This document shows, piece after piece, positions 1-8,800 of a DNA stretch of 64,000 nt (its first letter is position 1; the number at the start of each line of letters is the position of its first letter). Position numbers and translations under genes: made by a program. Source of the stretch: Schlesneria paludicola DSM 18645. Lineage in GTDB: Bacteria > Planctomycetota > Planctomycetia > Planctomycetales > Planctomycetaceae. A model generated the notes under the pieces. The model did not search any database, had not been told where the DNA came from, and saw only the letters and a list, made by a program, of their open reading frames with translations. Location: NCBI RefSeq assembly GCF_000255655.1, contig NZ_JH636434.1, positions 878,661 through 942,660 of the forward strand, read 5' to 3'.

Positions 1-530
1 TCCGGAGACTCTGTTTCACCTGCTCTGGACTCTGGCACCTCGCGCGTGGGAGCCCCGGGAGGGGGCTCGATGTGCGACAATGTAATTGCCGGTCCATATT
101 CACGTGGCGGCTTGGGGCGATCTGATCGTAATGGTCGCTGCTTGAGTTCGTCTTGTTCGATTGTCGCGATCGGTACACGGCCAGAGCGTCGGTCACCAAA
201 TTGAAACGCGACGATGACAGCCAAGAGCACACAACCAGCAAGCGCGACGCCCACATTACGCCGTCGCGAAGCTGCAGGAGAATTCAGACCAGTGCCCCCA
301 ATCAGCGTCTCATTGCGTTCGAACGACAACGGTTGCGAAGAACCGACACCGGCGGCATCCCAGTACAGATTGCCATGCAGATCAAGGTACTGCAGGTACT
401 TCCAGCGTGCCGCCTCGGACGACACGACGAGCTGCTCCAGTCGTGAGGCCTGTTCCGCAGTGATGCGGTCTTCACAAAGTGCTTCGAGCAGCGTTTCAAG
501 TTCTGAGGGAGTTTCTTGACGAGCATTCAT
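1..530 (-). CDS. FecR-like anti-sigma / membrane regulator, C-terminus cut by window edge
   Basis: Reading the minus strand from an ATG at 530 gives an open frame of 176 codons that runs off the window start. The N-terminal part (residues 8-60, LETLLEALCEDRITAEQASR then LEQLVVSSEAARWKYLQYLDL) matches the short helical domain at the start of planctomycete FecR-type proteins. A single membrane segment follows at about 91-111 (VGVALAGCVLLAVIVAF), then a Pro-rich linker. The ATG overlaps the stop of the upstream sigma gene (ATGA), which implies translational coupling. Family knowledge: such proteins usually hold the cognate ECF sigma factor at the membrane, and often end in a FecR or LamG domain, which is outside this window. 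Anti-sigma activity is inferred from the neighbour. Confidence 0.8.
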   Translation of the reverse strand, partial: MNARQETPSELETLLEALCEDRITAEQASRLEQLVVSSEAARWKYLQYLDLHGNLYWDAAGVGSSQPLSFERNETLIGGTGLNSPAASRRRNVGVALAGCVLLAVIVAFQFGDRRSGRVPIATIEQDELKQRPLRSDRPKPPREYGPAITLSHIEPPPGAPTREVPESRAGETESP

Positions 531-1081
531 GGTGACACCTCGAGTGCCAATTGTCGTTCGATGCATTCCAGCAGAGCACGTCGGATTCGCCCCAATGATT
601 GATAGACCGAATTCACAGGACGACCGATTTGCTCGGCCAGCATCGTCCCTCGTTCGCCTGGTGCGTAGCGTTGCTCGATAAGTTCACGGTCTTTCGGCCG
701 AAGCCGCTTCAAGCAGTCGGCAAGCGCCGTCCGGCGGCGTTCTAACTCGTCAGACCGTTCGAGGCTGGTGGCGGCAACCGCCTGAAGGAACTCATCGCTA
801 AACACGATCTTTTCGCGGCGCTTTTTCGTCCGATGCTTCATGATTTCGAAATTGGCAATCTGGCTGACCCAGGCGAGAAAATTCGTCCCCAAGCGGAACT
901 GCGAATATTTGCTCCAGACAACGACGTTCGTTTCCTGAAGAACTTCCTCCGCGTCCAACGGGTTTCCAAGTTGCGACAGGATGTACAAGAACAGTCGACG
1001 CTGATGATGCGTGAAGAGTTGCACAAACTCGCCATCGGGCGATTGTCGCGTGCTGTCGTCACCAGCAAGTTGGTCTGCCAC
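527..1081 (-). CDS. ECF-type RNA polymerase sigma factor
   Basis: This 184-residue protein has the two domains of an extracytoplasmic-function sigma factor. Region 2 lies near residues 18-85 (FVQLFTHHQRRLFLYILSQL, then DAEEVLQETNVVVWSKY). Region 4 is at about 125-175 (LRPKDRELIEQRYAPG, then a helix-turn-helix ending SVYQSLGRIRRALLECI). It resembles the sigma subfamily common in Rhodopirellula and Verrucomicrobia. Its stop codon overlaps the start of the FecR-like gene, so the two form a sigma/regulator pair made from one mRNA. The target promoters are unknown. Upstream is about 150 bp with no clear promoter, then a convergently unrelated DUF1501 gene on the same strand. Confidence 0.93.
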   Translation of the reverse strand: MADQLAGDDSTRQSPDGEFVQLFTHHQRRLFLYILSQLGNPLDAEEVLQETNVVVWSKYSQFRLGTNFLAWVSQIANFEIMKHRTKKRREKIVFSDEFLQAVAATSLERSDELERRRTALADCLKRLRPKDRELIEQRYAPGERGTMLAEQIGRPVNSVYQSLGRIRRALLECIERQLALEVSP

Positions 1082-1233
1082 ATTGCCGCCTGAGCTATTG
1101 TCACCTAAACCGTCATCGACTTACGAAACAACCACGTTCGGACGAGGATTCTTGAGGGTGTTGGAGAATTCCTCGTTGCCTGGTTCCCGCTTGACGACGC
1201 TTCTTACAAATCAGAAATGTTCACGATGGTTGA

Positions 1234-2535
1234 CTAAATCAACTCTTGAATCGCTGTACCGCCGTTTGCCAGCTTCATCGGACGGCCGTTCTTCGATTTG
1301 TGCACCCTGTCCAGCGGAATCCCGAGCGCGTGGGCCACGGTCGCCCAGACATCGCCTGGCTGATACGACTTGCTACTGACAACCGACACGCCATCTGCGT
1401 CGGTCTCGCCAATGGCTTGCCCGCCTTTCAAACCACCGCCGCCAATCATGACAGACCAACTGTTCGCCCAGTGATCGCGGCCAACATCCTTATTGATCCG
1501 CGGAGTTCGCGAGAATTCACCCATCCAGACAACGACCACGTCATCAAACAAACCACGTTGCTTCAAGTCGGTTGTCAGGGCCGCGATTCCGGCATCCAGA
1601 GAAGGGAGATGCTGATTTTTCAGCGTATTGAAGACATTCGAATGCAAGTCCCATCCCCCAAAGTCGACCTCAACGAATGGGACGCCCTTTTCCACCAACC
1701 GGCGAGCCATTAGCAGGCTGCGACCAAATTGCCCACCCCCACCCATCGCGCCACCACGTGCGGGTGATCCGGTATAGAGCTCCAACGTTTCTTTCGATTC
1801 CTGATCAATCTTGAAGGCGGTCATCTGTTCCGACTGCATCAGACTCACCGCTTTTTTGTAGATTTCCTTATGAGCGGCTCCGGCTTCGCCGCGATCAGAT
1901 CGAATGAAGTTATCTTCCAAGGTGGAATGCATCGCCAGCCGTTGGTTCAACCGATCGGCTCCCAGGTCCCCGAGTTCCGTATTGCTAATTCGACCACTGG
2001 CATCGACCAGGAACGGAGAATGCGTCATGCCGAGGTAGCCGGGGCTGACGCCGCCCCCTCCGATGGAGATGAAGGAGGGAATTTCAAGCTCTTTCCGTTT
2101 CGGAGCCAGCTCATAGCTAACGACCGAACCGAATGCGGGATGCACGACCGTCGGGTTCGGCACAAACGTCGTGTGCATGTAGTAACGCCCACGGCCATGA
2201 TCAGCTTCACGGGTACTCATCGCTCGCACCACCGACAGGTTGTTCATCACCCCGGCCGTCTTGGGCATCAGTTCGCTGATCTGCAAATCGCCCTTCGTAC
2301 CGATCGGCTTGAACTCGCCCCCGTTTTTTGAATCGGGTTTCAAGTCCCAGATGTCGATCGTCGGAGGCCCGCCGCTCATCCACATCAGGATGCAGGCCTT
2401 CTGCTTCTTCTTCAGATCTGCCGCATGCGCTTTCACGTGCGAAATGAATTCGAGCGCCGGAATCGTCGCGGCACTGGCAAGCAAATGCTGCGCAAAATGA
2501 CGGCGAGACATACCGACAGGAGCTGACAGATCCAT
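1234..2535 (-). CDS. DUF1501 domain-containing exported protein
   Basis: A 433-residue protein with a twin-arginine-like leader ([20 protein letters not shown] near residues 9-28) and the DUF1501 signature throughout: [20 protein letters not shown] near the start, [34 protein letters not shown], and [26 protein letters not shown]1501 belongs to the alkaline phosphatase/sulfatase-like superfamily and is greatly expanded in Planctomycetes; its substrate is not established. It follows the DUF1549/1553 gene at 2599-4290 by about 63 bp on the same strand, the usual order for this pair, so co-transcription is likely. The start at 2535 follows a GGAAAG ribosome-binding site. Confidence 0.93.
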   Translation of the reverse strand: MDLSAPVGMSRRHFAQHLLASAATIPALEFISHVKAHAADLKKKQKACILMWMSGGPPTIDIWDLKPDSKNGGEFKPIGTKGDLQISELMPKTAGVMNNLSVVRAMSTREADHGRGRYYMHTTFVPNPTVVHPAFGSVVSYELAPKRKELEIPSFISIGGGGVSPGYLGMTHSPFLVDASGRISNTELGDLGADRLNQRLAMHSTLEDNFIRSDRGEAGAAHKEIYKKAVSLMQSEQMTAFKIDQESKETLELYTGSPARGGAMGGGGQFGRSLLMARRLVEKGVPFVEVDFGGWDLHSNVFNTLKNQHLPSLDAGIAALTTDLKQRGLFDDVVVVWMGEFSRTPRINKDVGRDHWANSWSVMIGGGGLKGGQAIGETDADGVSVVSSKSYQPGDVWATVAHALGIPLDRVHKSKNGRPMKLANGGTAIQELI

Positions 2536-2598
2536 GATAACTTTCCAGCGAATGACGACTCGTTCCCATTGCCATACGGACTGCGGGTGCCGCCGCGA

Positions 2599-4290
2599 TC
2601 AGTGATTGAAAATGAACTCGTTCGAATTGAGCAATGCCCAAAAAAGGTCCTGATAGACCGACAGTGTGTTCGGATTTCCATTCAAAAACTTCTGGATTGC
2701 CGACATTTCGGATTTGGACGGCATCCGACTGAGCGTAGTCAAAAACAGTCGCTGAATTTTCTGGACATCGCTGCCTTTCCCTGTCAACACGTCATGCAAA
2801 TGACTGCCCGGTTTCAGGCTGACGGCGTCGCGAACCAACGGACCGTTCATCATCGTCAGGGCTTGTGGAATCGTCCCATCGAACGAACTCGATTCACCAC
2901 CGTCGTCGGTTCCAAAAGTCTGCACAAACTGCCGCAACCACTCGCGCCGTTGTTTCTCGGCCTGCTCCCACCCTCCGCGGCCCGATTTATGAGCACTCGT
3001 GGCGATGATCAGCGAATCATAAAGTTGCTCGGCATTCATCGGCTTCAGCGACACATGGGTGAACAACGCGGTTTCGCCGATTGCCGGATCATCGCGCGTG
3101 TTCTTCTTCGTACCGCGACTTGTCAGTTGATAAGCCTCACTGCTGACAATCCAACGAATCGCCTGTTTGGTGTCGTAACCACTTTTCACGAATTCTTCGG
3201 CCAGGAAATCGAACAGTTCTGGATGTGTCACCGGCACATGCTTGCTGATGTCGTCGATCGGATTTGTAAAGCCAAAGCCAAAAAAGTGAGCCCACAAGCG
3301 ATTGATATAGGCCAGCGCGATCATCGGTCGATCACCCGCCGTCATCAACTTTGCCAGCTCTTTTCGGCGATCGGTCGTGTTGTCGGAATTGACTTCGGTC
3401 CCGAAATAGTTGGGATAGGCGACTTTCATCAAGCCGCTGCGTTTCTCGAAGTAAACTGGACCCGAAAAATCCTTCTCGACGATTTCGGAAAAGTCGTCGA
3501 TCATCTGTCCTGAGGAATCCGTCTTCCGATGTTCCTTCTTGTCGATCTGGCGGAAGAAACTGTTGAACTGCCAGAACTGATCCTGCTTCCAATCGTTATA
3601 GGGATGGTCGTGACACTGAGTACACTGAACCTGCATTCCCATGAATAGCCGCGTCGTCTTGGCCGTCAACTGGACCCCTTCGTCGCGATCCTGCATCTGC
3701 GCCAACAGATAGTTTGCCGCCCCGTTTTCCTCGAAATGCCCCTCCGCCGTGACCAGATCGAAGACGATATCGTTCCAGGGACGATTCTTGCCGAACGCCT
3801 CGCGGAAGAACTTTTGCATCCCTTCACGACTGACGCGGCGTGGCGTTTCCTGGCCAATGCAGAGGTTGGTCCAGATCGTGGTCCAGTTCCGTGTATAGCC
3901 TGGGTCATCGAGCAAACGATCGACGAGTTTTTTTCGTTTGAGCTTGTCTTTGTCGGACAAAAACTGTTCGACGTCTTCAAGGGGAGGAATATGCCCGACG
4001 ATGTCCAAATAGACTCTGCGAATCCATTCCGCATCGTCGGCCACCGGCGATGGTTCAACTTCATTGTCGCCCCACGAGGACCGGATACGCGAATTGATCT
4101 CGGCCACTACGGCATCACCACGCGCGTCACTCCGATTGGAACGAACGCCATCCGCCGCCGCTTTCGGTTCCGCGGCCATGGAGCCGGTGATGGTCGATTC
4201 GGAGACGAATGCAAGCACGAGCAGCAGACCGAGAGCGATTGCACAGTCAGTGATGGATCTGCGATTTGCACGCATGCAAGGATGCTTCAT
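2599..4290 (-). CDS. DUF1549 and DUF1553 domain-containing exported protein
   Basis: I chose the ATG at 4290 rather than the one 39 bases upstream because GAGG lies just before it and it opens directly into a basic N-terminus and hydrophobic signal segment (SITDCAIALGLLLVLAFVSE). The 563-residue product has DUF1549 in the first half (WIRRVYLDIVGHIPPLEDVE; a haem-binding-type CTQCH followed by DHPYNDWKQDQFW) and DUF1553 in the second (INRLWAHFFGFGFTNPIDDI; MPSKSEMSAIQKFL). It lacks the N-terminal cytochrome domain seen in two relatives in this window. The pair with the downstream DUF1501 gene is typical of planctomycetes. Its biochemical role is unknown; a periplasmic location is inferred from the leader. 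Confidence 0.92.
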   Translation of the reverse strand: MKHPCMRANRRSITDCAIALGLLLVLAFVSESTITGSMAAEPKAAADGVRSNRSDARGDAVVAEINSRIRSSWGDNEVEPSPVADDAEWIRRVYLDIVGHIPPLEDVEQFLSDKDKLKRKKLVDRLLDDPGYTRNWTTIWTNLCIGQETPRRVSREGMQKFFREAFGKNRPWNDIVFDLVTAEGHFEENGAANYLLAQMQDRDEGVQLTAKTTRLFMGMQVQCTQCHDHPYNDWKQDQFWQFNSFFRQIDKKEHRKTDSSGQMIDDFSEIVEKDFSGPVYFEKRSGLMKVAYPNYFGTEVNSDNTTDRRKELAKLMTAGDRPMIALAYINRLWAHFFGFGFTNPIDDISKHVPVTHPELFDFLAEEFVKSGYDTKQAIRWIVSSEAYQLTSRGTKKNTRDDPAIGETALFTHVSLKPMNAEQLYDSLIIATSAHKSGRGGWEQAEKQRREWLRQFVQTFGTDDGGESSSFDGTIPQALTMMNGPLVRDAVSLKPGSHLHDVLTGKGSDVQKIQRLFLTTLSRMPSKSEMSAIQKFLNGNPNTLSVYQDLFWALLNSNEFIFNH

Positions 4291-4674
4291 TGTCAATTCC
4301 TCAGAACGGATCAGATTGCTCTCAGCCAATCCTGCCCAACGGTCTCGCCTCGCGTTTGAACCCGTCCTTCAGAATAACAGCACTCGCCTGAAAAACATTC
4401 GTCCGATTCTCGGAATTTTCAGGCTCCCAGAGTCCGAGAATCGACGTGAACTGATCGCACGGATTCTGACGCAATGAGTTGCATACGCAAAGACTTGCGA
4501 CACTGTGGGCGTCGCACTTTGTTGGAGTAGCGGCCCGGACGATACAGGCAAGAAGCTCATACGTACCGGAAGACCGGTTTCGCAACGATCGCCGGGCGAA
4601 CATCCCAATCAGCCGGTGGCGCAGCCATTCTGATCTGCGGTATTGCCGCTGGGGCAGCGGTCAGGACGTCGTGA
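4291..4674. other. Intergenic region upstream of the DUF1549/1553 gene
   Basis: This 384-bp gap lies between the start of the DUF1549/1553 gene and the 3' end of the LRR gene. No convincing gene is present. A perfect 6-bp hairpin (CCGCTG-GGG-CAGCGG, 4646-4660) sits 14 bases beyond the LRR stop on its strand and could end that transcript, although no T-tract follows. The promoter of the DUF1549/1553 operon should lie in the lower part; I could not pick a confident hexamer pair. Confidence 0.4.
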
Positions 4675-5448
4675 TCAGTCGACTTTCACTGCGACTGAGG
4701 ACATCATCAAATTGGGAAGTGCCTGTTTGAGCGCCTCCTCTCCCGCGAGCGTCGTCTTATTGCGCTGATACGTGAGAATCGTTAGGTTGTTGAGCTTGTT
4801 GAAACTGGCCAAACCGACATCCGAGATCTCATTTCGGCCAAGATGGAGCGTCGTCAGGCTTGTCAGCTCGCTCAACACATTCGCGGCGTCGTCGTTAAGA
4901 TTGCTATGGATCAGATTGAGATCCGACAGATGTGTCAGTTTCTTCAATTCATGCAGCCCCTCCTCTGTGATGGTGGTACGACCGAGGTGCAGAATTCTCA
5001 ATTCGTCGAGTTCACCGATAGACCTCATTCCCTCGTTCGAAATGCCGTTACCAACGATGTGAAGCGTAGTCAGATTCTTGAGAGATCGCAGTTCCGACAA
5101 CCCCGCATCGCTGATCTGTGACTTGCTGAGATAGAGTGCCGTGAGGCTTGTCAGTTTGCCGATTTCCGGCATTCCTGCGTTCGTGATTGTAGTCCCCGAC
5201 ACGTCAAGCCACGTGAGATCTCGGAAAGGCTTCAGCAGATTCAAGTACTTGTAGTTGAACTTCTTGTTCCCCTTAAAATTCACCCCGATCACGGTACGAT
5301 TGGGGGTATCCGCACGAGAGATTTTGCCGCCAAGCAGGGCGATTTTCTCGATCGCTTTTTCCTCGTCAATAATTTCCTCGGCAACCGCCAGACTCATCAT
5401 GGGGGTAAAAAATGCGAGAGCGAGGACGAGCGAAGACATACGCATCAT
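4675..5448 (-). CDS. Exported leucine-rich repeat protein
   Basis: The ATG at 5448 is preferred over the longer frame (from 5562) because AAGG lies just upstream and a signal peptide follows at once (MMRMSSLVLALAFFTPMMSLAVAEE). The mature part of the 257-residue product is made of about seven 24-residue leucine-rich repeats of the L-x-x-L-x-L-x-x-T-x-I-T-x-x-G type (for example LTSLTALYLSKSQISDAGLS and LDELRILHLGRTTITEEGLH). Such repeats form curved protein-binding surfaces. Planctomycetes encode many stand-alone LRR proteins of this type; the partner is unknown. It is divergent from the Hint-domain gene with about 307 bp between starts. Confidence 0.88.
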   Translation of the reverse strand: MMRMSSLVLALAFFTPMMSLAVAEEIIDEEKAIEKIALLGGKISRADTPNRTVIGVNFKGNKKFNYKYLNLLKPFRDLTWLDVSGTTITNAGMPEIGKLTSLTALYLSKSQISDAGLSELRSLKNLTTLHIVGNGISNEGMRSIGELDELRILHLGRTTITEEGLHELKKLTHLSDLNLIHSNLNDDAANVLSELTSLTTLHLGRNEISDVGLASFNKLNNLTILTYQRNKTTLAGEEALKQALPNLMMSSVAVKVD

Positions 5449-5755
5449 TTGCCTTTTCGGTTGTGACCTATCTCGCATCTTTCTTCGGAACTTGAGAAGT
5501 GTACGGAAATGTCTTTTTTGGACTAGAGCATTTTCGGCACTGGGCCGATCAATGTCAGGCATACGCTGCTAAGCACGGGAGAGGCGCAGACAGATCAAAA
5601 CGTCATTGGCGACGCATTCGAAATCTTTCGCGCCCGTCAGTATGAAGCGTATTGCATCTCTCCGAAATCGGTCGTCTAATATGGGGTAACGACGTTTTGT
5701 CTGACGGCGATTGTGTCTGGAACGAAGTCCTGATCGATCTATCGGGGAGACCAAC
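5449..5755. promoter_or_regulatory. Divergent intergenic region, LRR gene / Hint-domain gene
   Basis: The 307 bp between two outward-facing starts must contain both promoters. I see no strong -35/-10 pair. On the plus strand GGGGAG at 5744-5749 provides the ribosome-binding site for the ATG at 5756. Confidence 0.4.
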
Positions 5756-7561
5756 ATGCGCGATCATTCTGACAGCCCGGCCAGCCGTACACCGTCTCAC
5801 ACGTACGAAATCGTTCTGGCCGCGATCGCCCTGCTCTGCAGCTTCCTGCAGCGCGAGCCGAACTGCTCCGGCTCGGATCGAATCTCCTCGCTTGTGCAAT
5901 TGGCTCTGAAATCTGAAATCCGACTGGATTCGGACCAGCGGGGCATGCTGATCGATGCGGCACTGAAAGAAGACCCCAACCACGAGGAAGCGCATTGGGC
6001 ACGCGGTGACGTGCGTGTCCGCGGACAGTGGCTTTCGCTCGAAGATGCGGCAGCGGCGGCGGCTTCACGTTCAAACCTGCTGAAGTACCAAGAGCGACGC
6101 AGATCCGCCGACGATACGGTGCGTGGACAAGCACGCTTGGCCGAATACTGCCACCAGAGTCATCTTCCCGCGCAGGAACGGGCCCATTGGGCCGCCGTGA
6201 TCGCCCTCGACCCCGATCATCAAGAGGCACATCGGCGACTTGGGCAAATCAATGTCAACGGCGCTTGGATGGACCGACGTCAGGTCGATAAGCAGAAGAA
6301 GACCGAGCTTGCCACCGTCGCTTTTCTAGAAAAACATAGCAAACGCCTGACCGCGCTTTCGATCGCGCTCCAAGACGAGTCAATGACGCCGACCGCGGTC
6401 ATCAGAGAACTCCGCCAATTTCGCAACCCGCTGGTCATTCCCGGGCTCGAATTTCTCTTCTCGCGCTCCGGCGAAGCGGGAGGGCTTTGTACGGTCGAGA
6501 CCGTTGACTCGCTGACTGCACCAGAAGCATCGCTTTCATTGGCGAAGCATGCACTCGATTTCACGGACGAATCGGTCCGCGTTCGAGCCACGCGATTTTT
6601 GAAACGGCGAGATGAACTGAGCTACGTTCCCGACTTACTGGGTGCCTTGCAAACCCGTGTCGCAAAAGAAGACGGATTCGCCATCAATCATCACAACCAA
6701 ATCATCTGGCGGCAGAGGCTGTTCTTTGAGACGCAGGACACGAAGCAAATTATGACTTTCAATCGAGTGTTTCAGGTGACTCCGCGAGTCGCCGCACAGT
6801 CGATTTTCAATCCCGAAGTCGCCGAGCGACTGCGGCTTGAAAGCGACATCGAGCTCGATGCGTTCAATGACGCGATCGAACAGAAGAATGAACGCGTGAT
6901 GCAACTGCTCGCCAGCACAACCGCAGACAAATCGGAGCAACACGCCTCAACCAGAAAAACGCCTGAAGATTGGTGGAACTGGTGGAACGATCGCATTGAA
7001 AGCTATCCCTCAGACGCCAAGGCCGTCGTGGCACGATACGAAACGAGTTACAAGATGGTGATTCCGCCAGGAAGCCGCCACGAGTGCCTTGCAGCGGGCA
7101 CACCGATCTGGACCGAAACAGGTTCGGTCGCGGTGGATCAGGTGAAAGTGGGTGATCTTGTCCTGTCCCAAAATCAGCGCACCGGCGAACTGACGTTCGC
7201 TTCCGTATTGACAACGACGACGCGCCCGCCGGAGCGTTTGCTCTGTTTGAAGATCAATGATGAGATCGTGCGGGCGACGGGCGGACATCCATTTTGGGTT
7301 TCAGGCAAAGGATGGACCAAGGCCAGATCGCTCAAGCCGGGAATGGGGTTGCACACAGCACGTGGCGTCGCCATCGTTAATTCCATCGAAGAAGAACAGC
7401 AACCAACCGAGACCTTCAATTTGATTGTCGACGATTGCCACTCGTACTTCGTCGGGACGACACTGGTATTGAGCCACGACAATTCAACCTGCGAGCCGGT
7501 TGCCAATCGTGTCCCCGGCCTACGCGAGGATGGAGATCTCGTTTCGCGGAACGAGAAGTAA
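5756..7561 (+). CDS. TPR/HEAT-like protein with C-terminal Hint domain
   Basis: The ATG at 5756 has a good GGGGAG site; a TTG at 5711 in frame is less likely. The 601-residue protein has a hydrophobic segment near residues 18-32 (signal or anchor), a TPR-like region to about 190 (DPNHEEAHWARGDV and DPDHQEAHRRLGQI, each spaced as a repeat), and a helical middle resembling HEAT repeats. A Hint domain spans about 444-576: the starting Cys is C444 in HECLAAGTPIW, the central block contains ATGGHPFW, and the end is YFVGTTLVLSHDN. Only 25 residues follow the terminal Asn576, so no toxin domain is present. Hint domains catalyse self-cleavage or splicing in inteins, hedgehogs and polymorphic toxins. 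Function here is unknown. Confidence 0.88.
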   Translation: MRDHSDSPASRTPSHTYEIVLAAIALLCSFLQREPNCSGSDRISSLVQLALKSEIRLDSDQRGMLIDAALKEDPNHEEAHWARGDVRVRGQWLSLEDAAAAAASRSNLLKYQERRRSADDTVRGQARLAEYCHQSHLPAQERAHWAAVIALDPDHQEAHRRLGQINVNGAWMDRRQVDKQKKTELATVAFLEKHSKRLTALSIALQDESMTPTAVIRELRQFRNPLVIPGLEFLFSRSGEAGGLCTVETVDSLTAPEASLSLAKHALDFTDESVRVRATRFLKRRDELSYVPDLLGALQTRVAKEDGFAINHHNQIIWRQRLFFETQDTKQIMTFNRVFQVTPRVAAQSIFNPEVAERLRLESDIELDAFNDAIEQKNERVMQLLASTTADKSEQHASTRKTPEDWWNWWNDRIESYPSDAKAVVARYETSYKMVIPPGSRHECLAAGTPIWTETGSVAVDQVKVGDLVLSQNQRTGELTFASVLTTTTRPPERLLCLKINDEIVRATGGHPFWVSGKGWTKARSLKPGMGLHTARGVAIVNSIEEEQQPTETFNLIVDDCHSYFVGTTLVLSHDNSTCEPVANRVPGLREDGDLVSRNEK

Positions 7562-7659
7562 ACACCCCGTCTCAATCTTCCACAACACAAATCGTACACA
7601 ACACGATGTTGCCGGGCACGAGCCAAGGGGCTATGCAACTGAACGATGGAGATGTTTTC

Positions 7660-8646
7660 ATGCTGAGTGTTTTCACGGCCCAACATGGGGCGCCGCGAAA
7701 TGGAAGGTGTTTGCGGCGTGGGATCATCTGGGGCGTGCTCTGGGGAATCGTGGCGCTCGTTGGCGGTTCAACGCCGACGCGGGCGGACGACGACAACAAT
7801 TACCGTGCTCAAATCTTTGTTGGCAATGCGGACGGTTCCGACCTGAAGCGGTTGGTCCATCTACCGGAATACCAGAGCCAAGGGTCGCCGTGTTGGTCAC
7901 AAGATGGTCGCTTCATCGCGTTTGACGCGACTAGGTCCCAACTGGGGCAACAGTTTTTTGACGGACATCTCATCGTCGTGAATGCCGACGGAACCAATCC
8001 TCGTGATCTCGGACCGGGAATTCTTCCTAGCTTGTCGCCGAAGGGGAACCGCGTCGCCTATTGTCGACATCCCAATATCGGTGCGCCGGGCGTGTATATT
8101 ACGGACTTGTCCGATCCCGATAACGCGGGTCTCGTGGACGAAAAAGGATGGGGGGCCGAATGGTCTCCGGATGGAACGCGGCTGGCTTATACACGCGACA
8201 AAAATCTGCAGATCTTCGATCTGATTGAGGGCACCAGCACACCGGTTCTCGATGTCGATCAATCTGGCATTTCCCAGATCCATTGGAATTTCTGCTGGTC
8301 ATCCGACAGTCGCCGAATCGCTTTCAAGGGAACTACCACCGACGAAAAGGAAGTGCTGGCAATCGCCAACGTGGATGGCGAGAACCAGAAAGTCCACATC
8401 GTATTCGAGGGGAATCTTGGCCCCGCAGTGACGTGGCATCCCGTTCAGAATGAAATTCTGATCGAACGATACCTTGAAACTCCCTCTGGCTTTCCCTCGC
8501 TGTTTCGAGTCAATCTCGACAGGCCCGGAGAAGCCGTGCGAATGCCAAGTCGGCCCGTCGACCGCCGCCTCCGGAATGCCGCTTTTTCACCTGACGGAAA
8601 ACGTCTGGCTGTGAGCGTATTCCGCCGCGAGCAGGGCGACGAATAA
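7660..8646 (+). CDS. Exported TolB-like (PD40/WD40-like) beta-propeller protein
   Basis: The start at 7660 is chosen for a GGAG 8 bases upstream; in-frame ATGs at 7606 and 7633 have poor sites. The 328-residue product begins with a basic stretch and a hydrophobic signal segment (GIIWGVLWGIVALVGG) ending near ADDDN. The rest is a string of PD40 blades: QIFVGNADGSDLKRLV, SPCWSQDGRFIAFDATRS, HLIVVNADGTNPRDLG, LSPKGNRVAYCRHP, AEWSPDGTRLAYTR and AAFSPDGKRLAVSV. Such propellers act as periplasmic or secreted binding scaffolds, as in TolB. It begins 98 bp after the Hint-domain gene on the same strand and may share its transcript. No enzymatic domain was seen. Confidence 0.87.
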   Translation: MLSVFTAQHGAPRNGRCLRRGIIWGVLWGIVALVGGSTPTRADDDNNYRAQIFVGNADGSDLKRLVHLPEYQSQGSPCWSQDGRFIAFDATRSQLGQQFFDGHLIVVNADGTNPRDLGPGILPSLSPKGNRVAYCRHPNIGAPGVYITDLSDPDNAGLVDEKGWGAEWSPDGTRLAYTRDKNLQIFDLIEGTSTPVLDVDQSGISQIHWNFCWSSDSRRIAFKGTTTDEKEVLAIANVDGENQKVHIVFEGNLGPAVTWHPVQNEILIERYLETPSGFPSLFRVNLDRPGEAVRMPSRPVDRRLRNAAFSPDGKRLAVSVFRREQGDE

Positions 8647-8800
8647 CATGGAACGGGTTGCACTCCGCTTTCTGATCGCATGTTTTGGCCGTTCCGTATT
8701 GCCGAGATTGAATTCCGAACGTGCATAGAGAAAGCGATGTCGTCACACAACATGCGAGATTCCTCCTCGCGAAATCAACGATCTTAGGGGCACTCGATCC

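Noticed and set aside
7085-7483. Intein within a host protein
   Set aside because: There is no C-terminal extein of meaningful size and no split enzyme around it; the block fits a terminal Hint domain.
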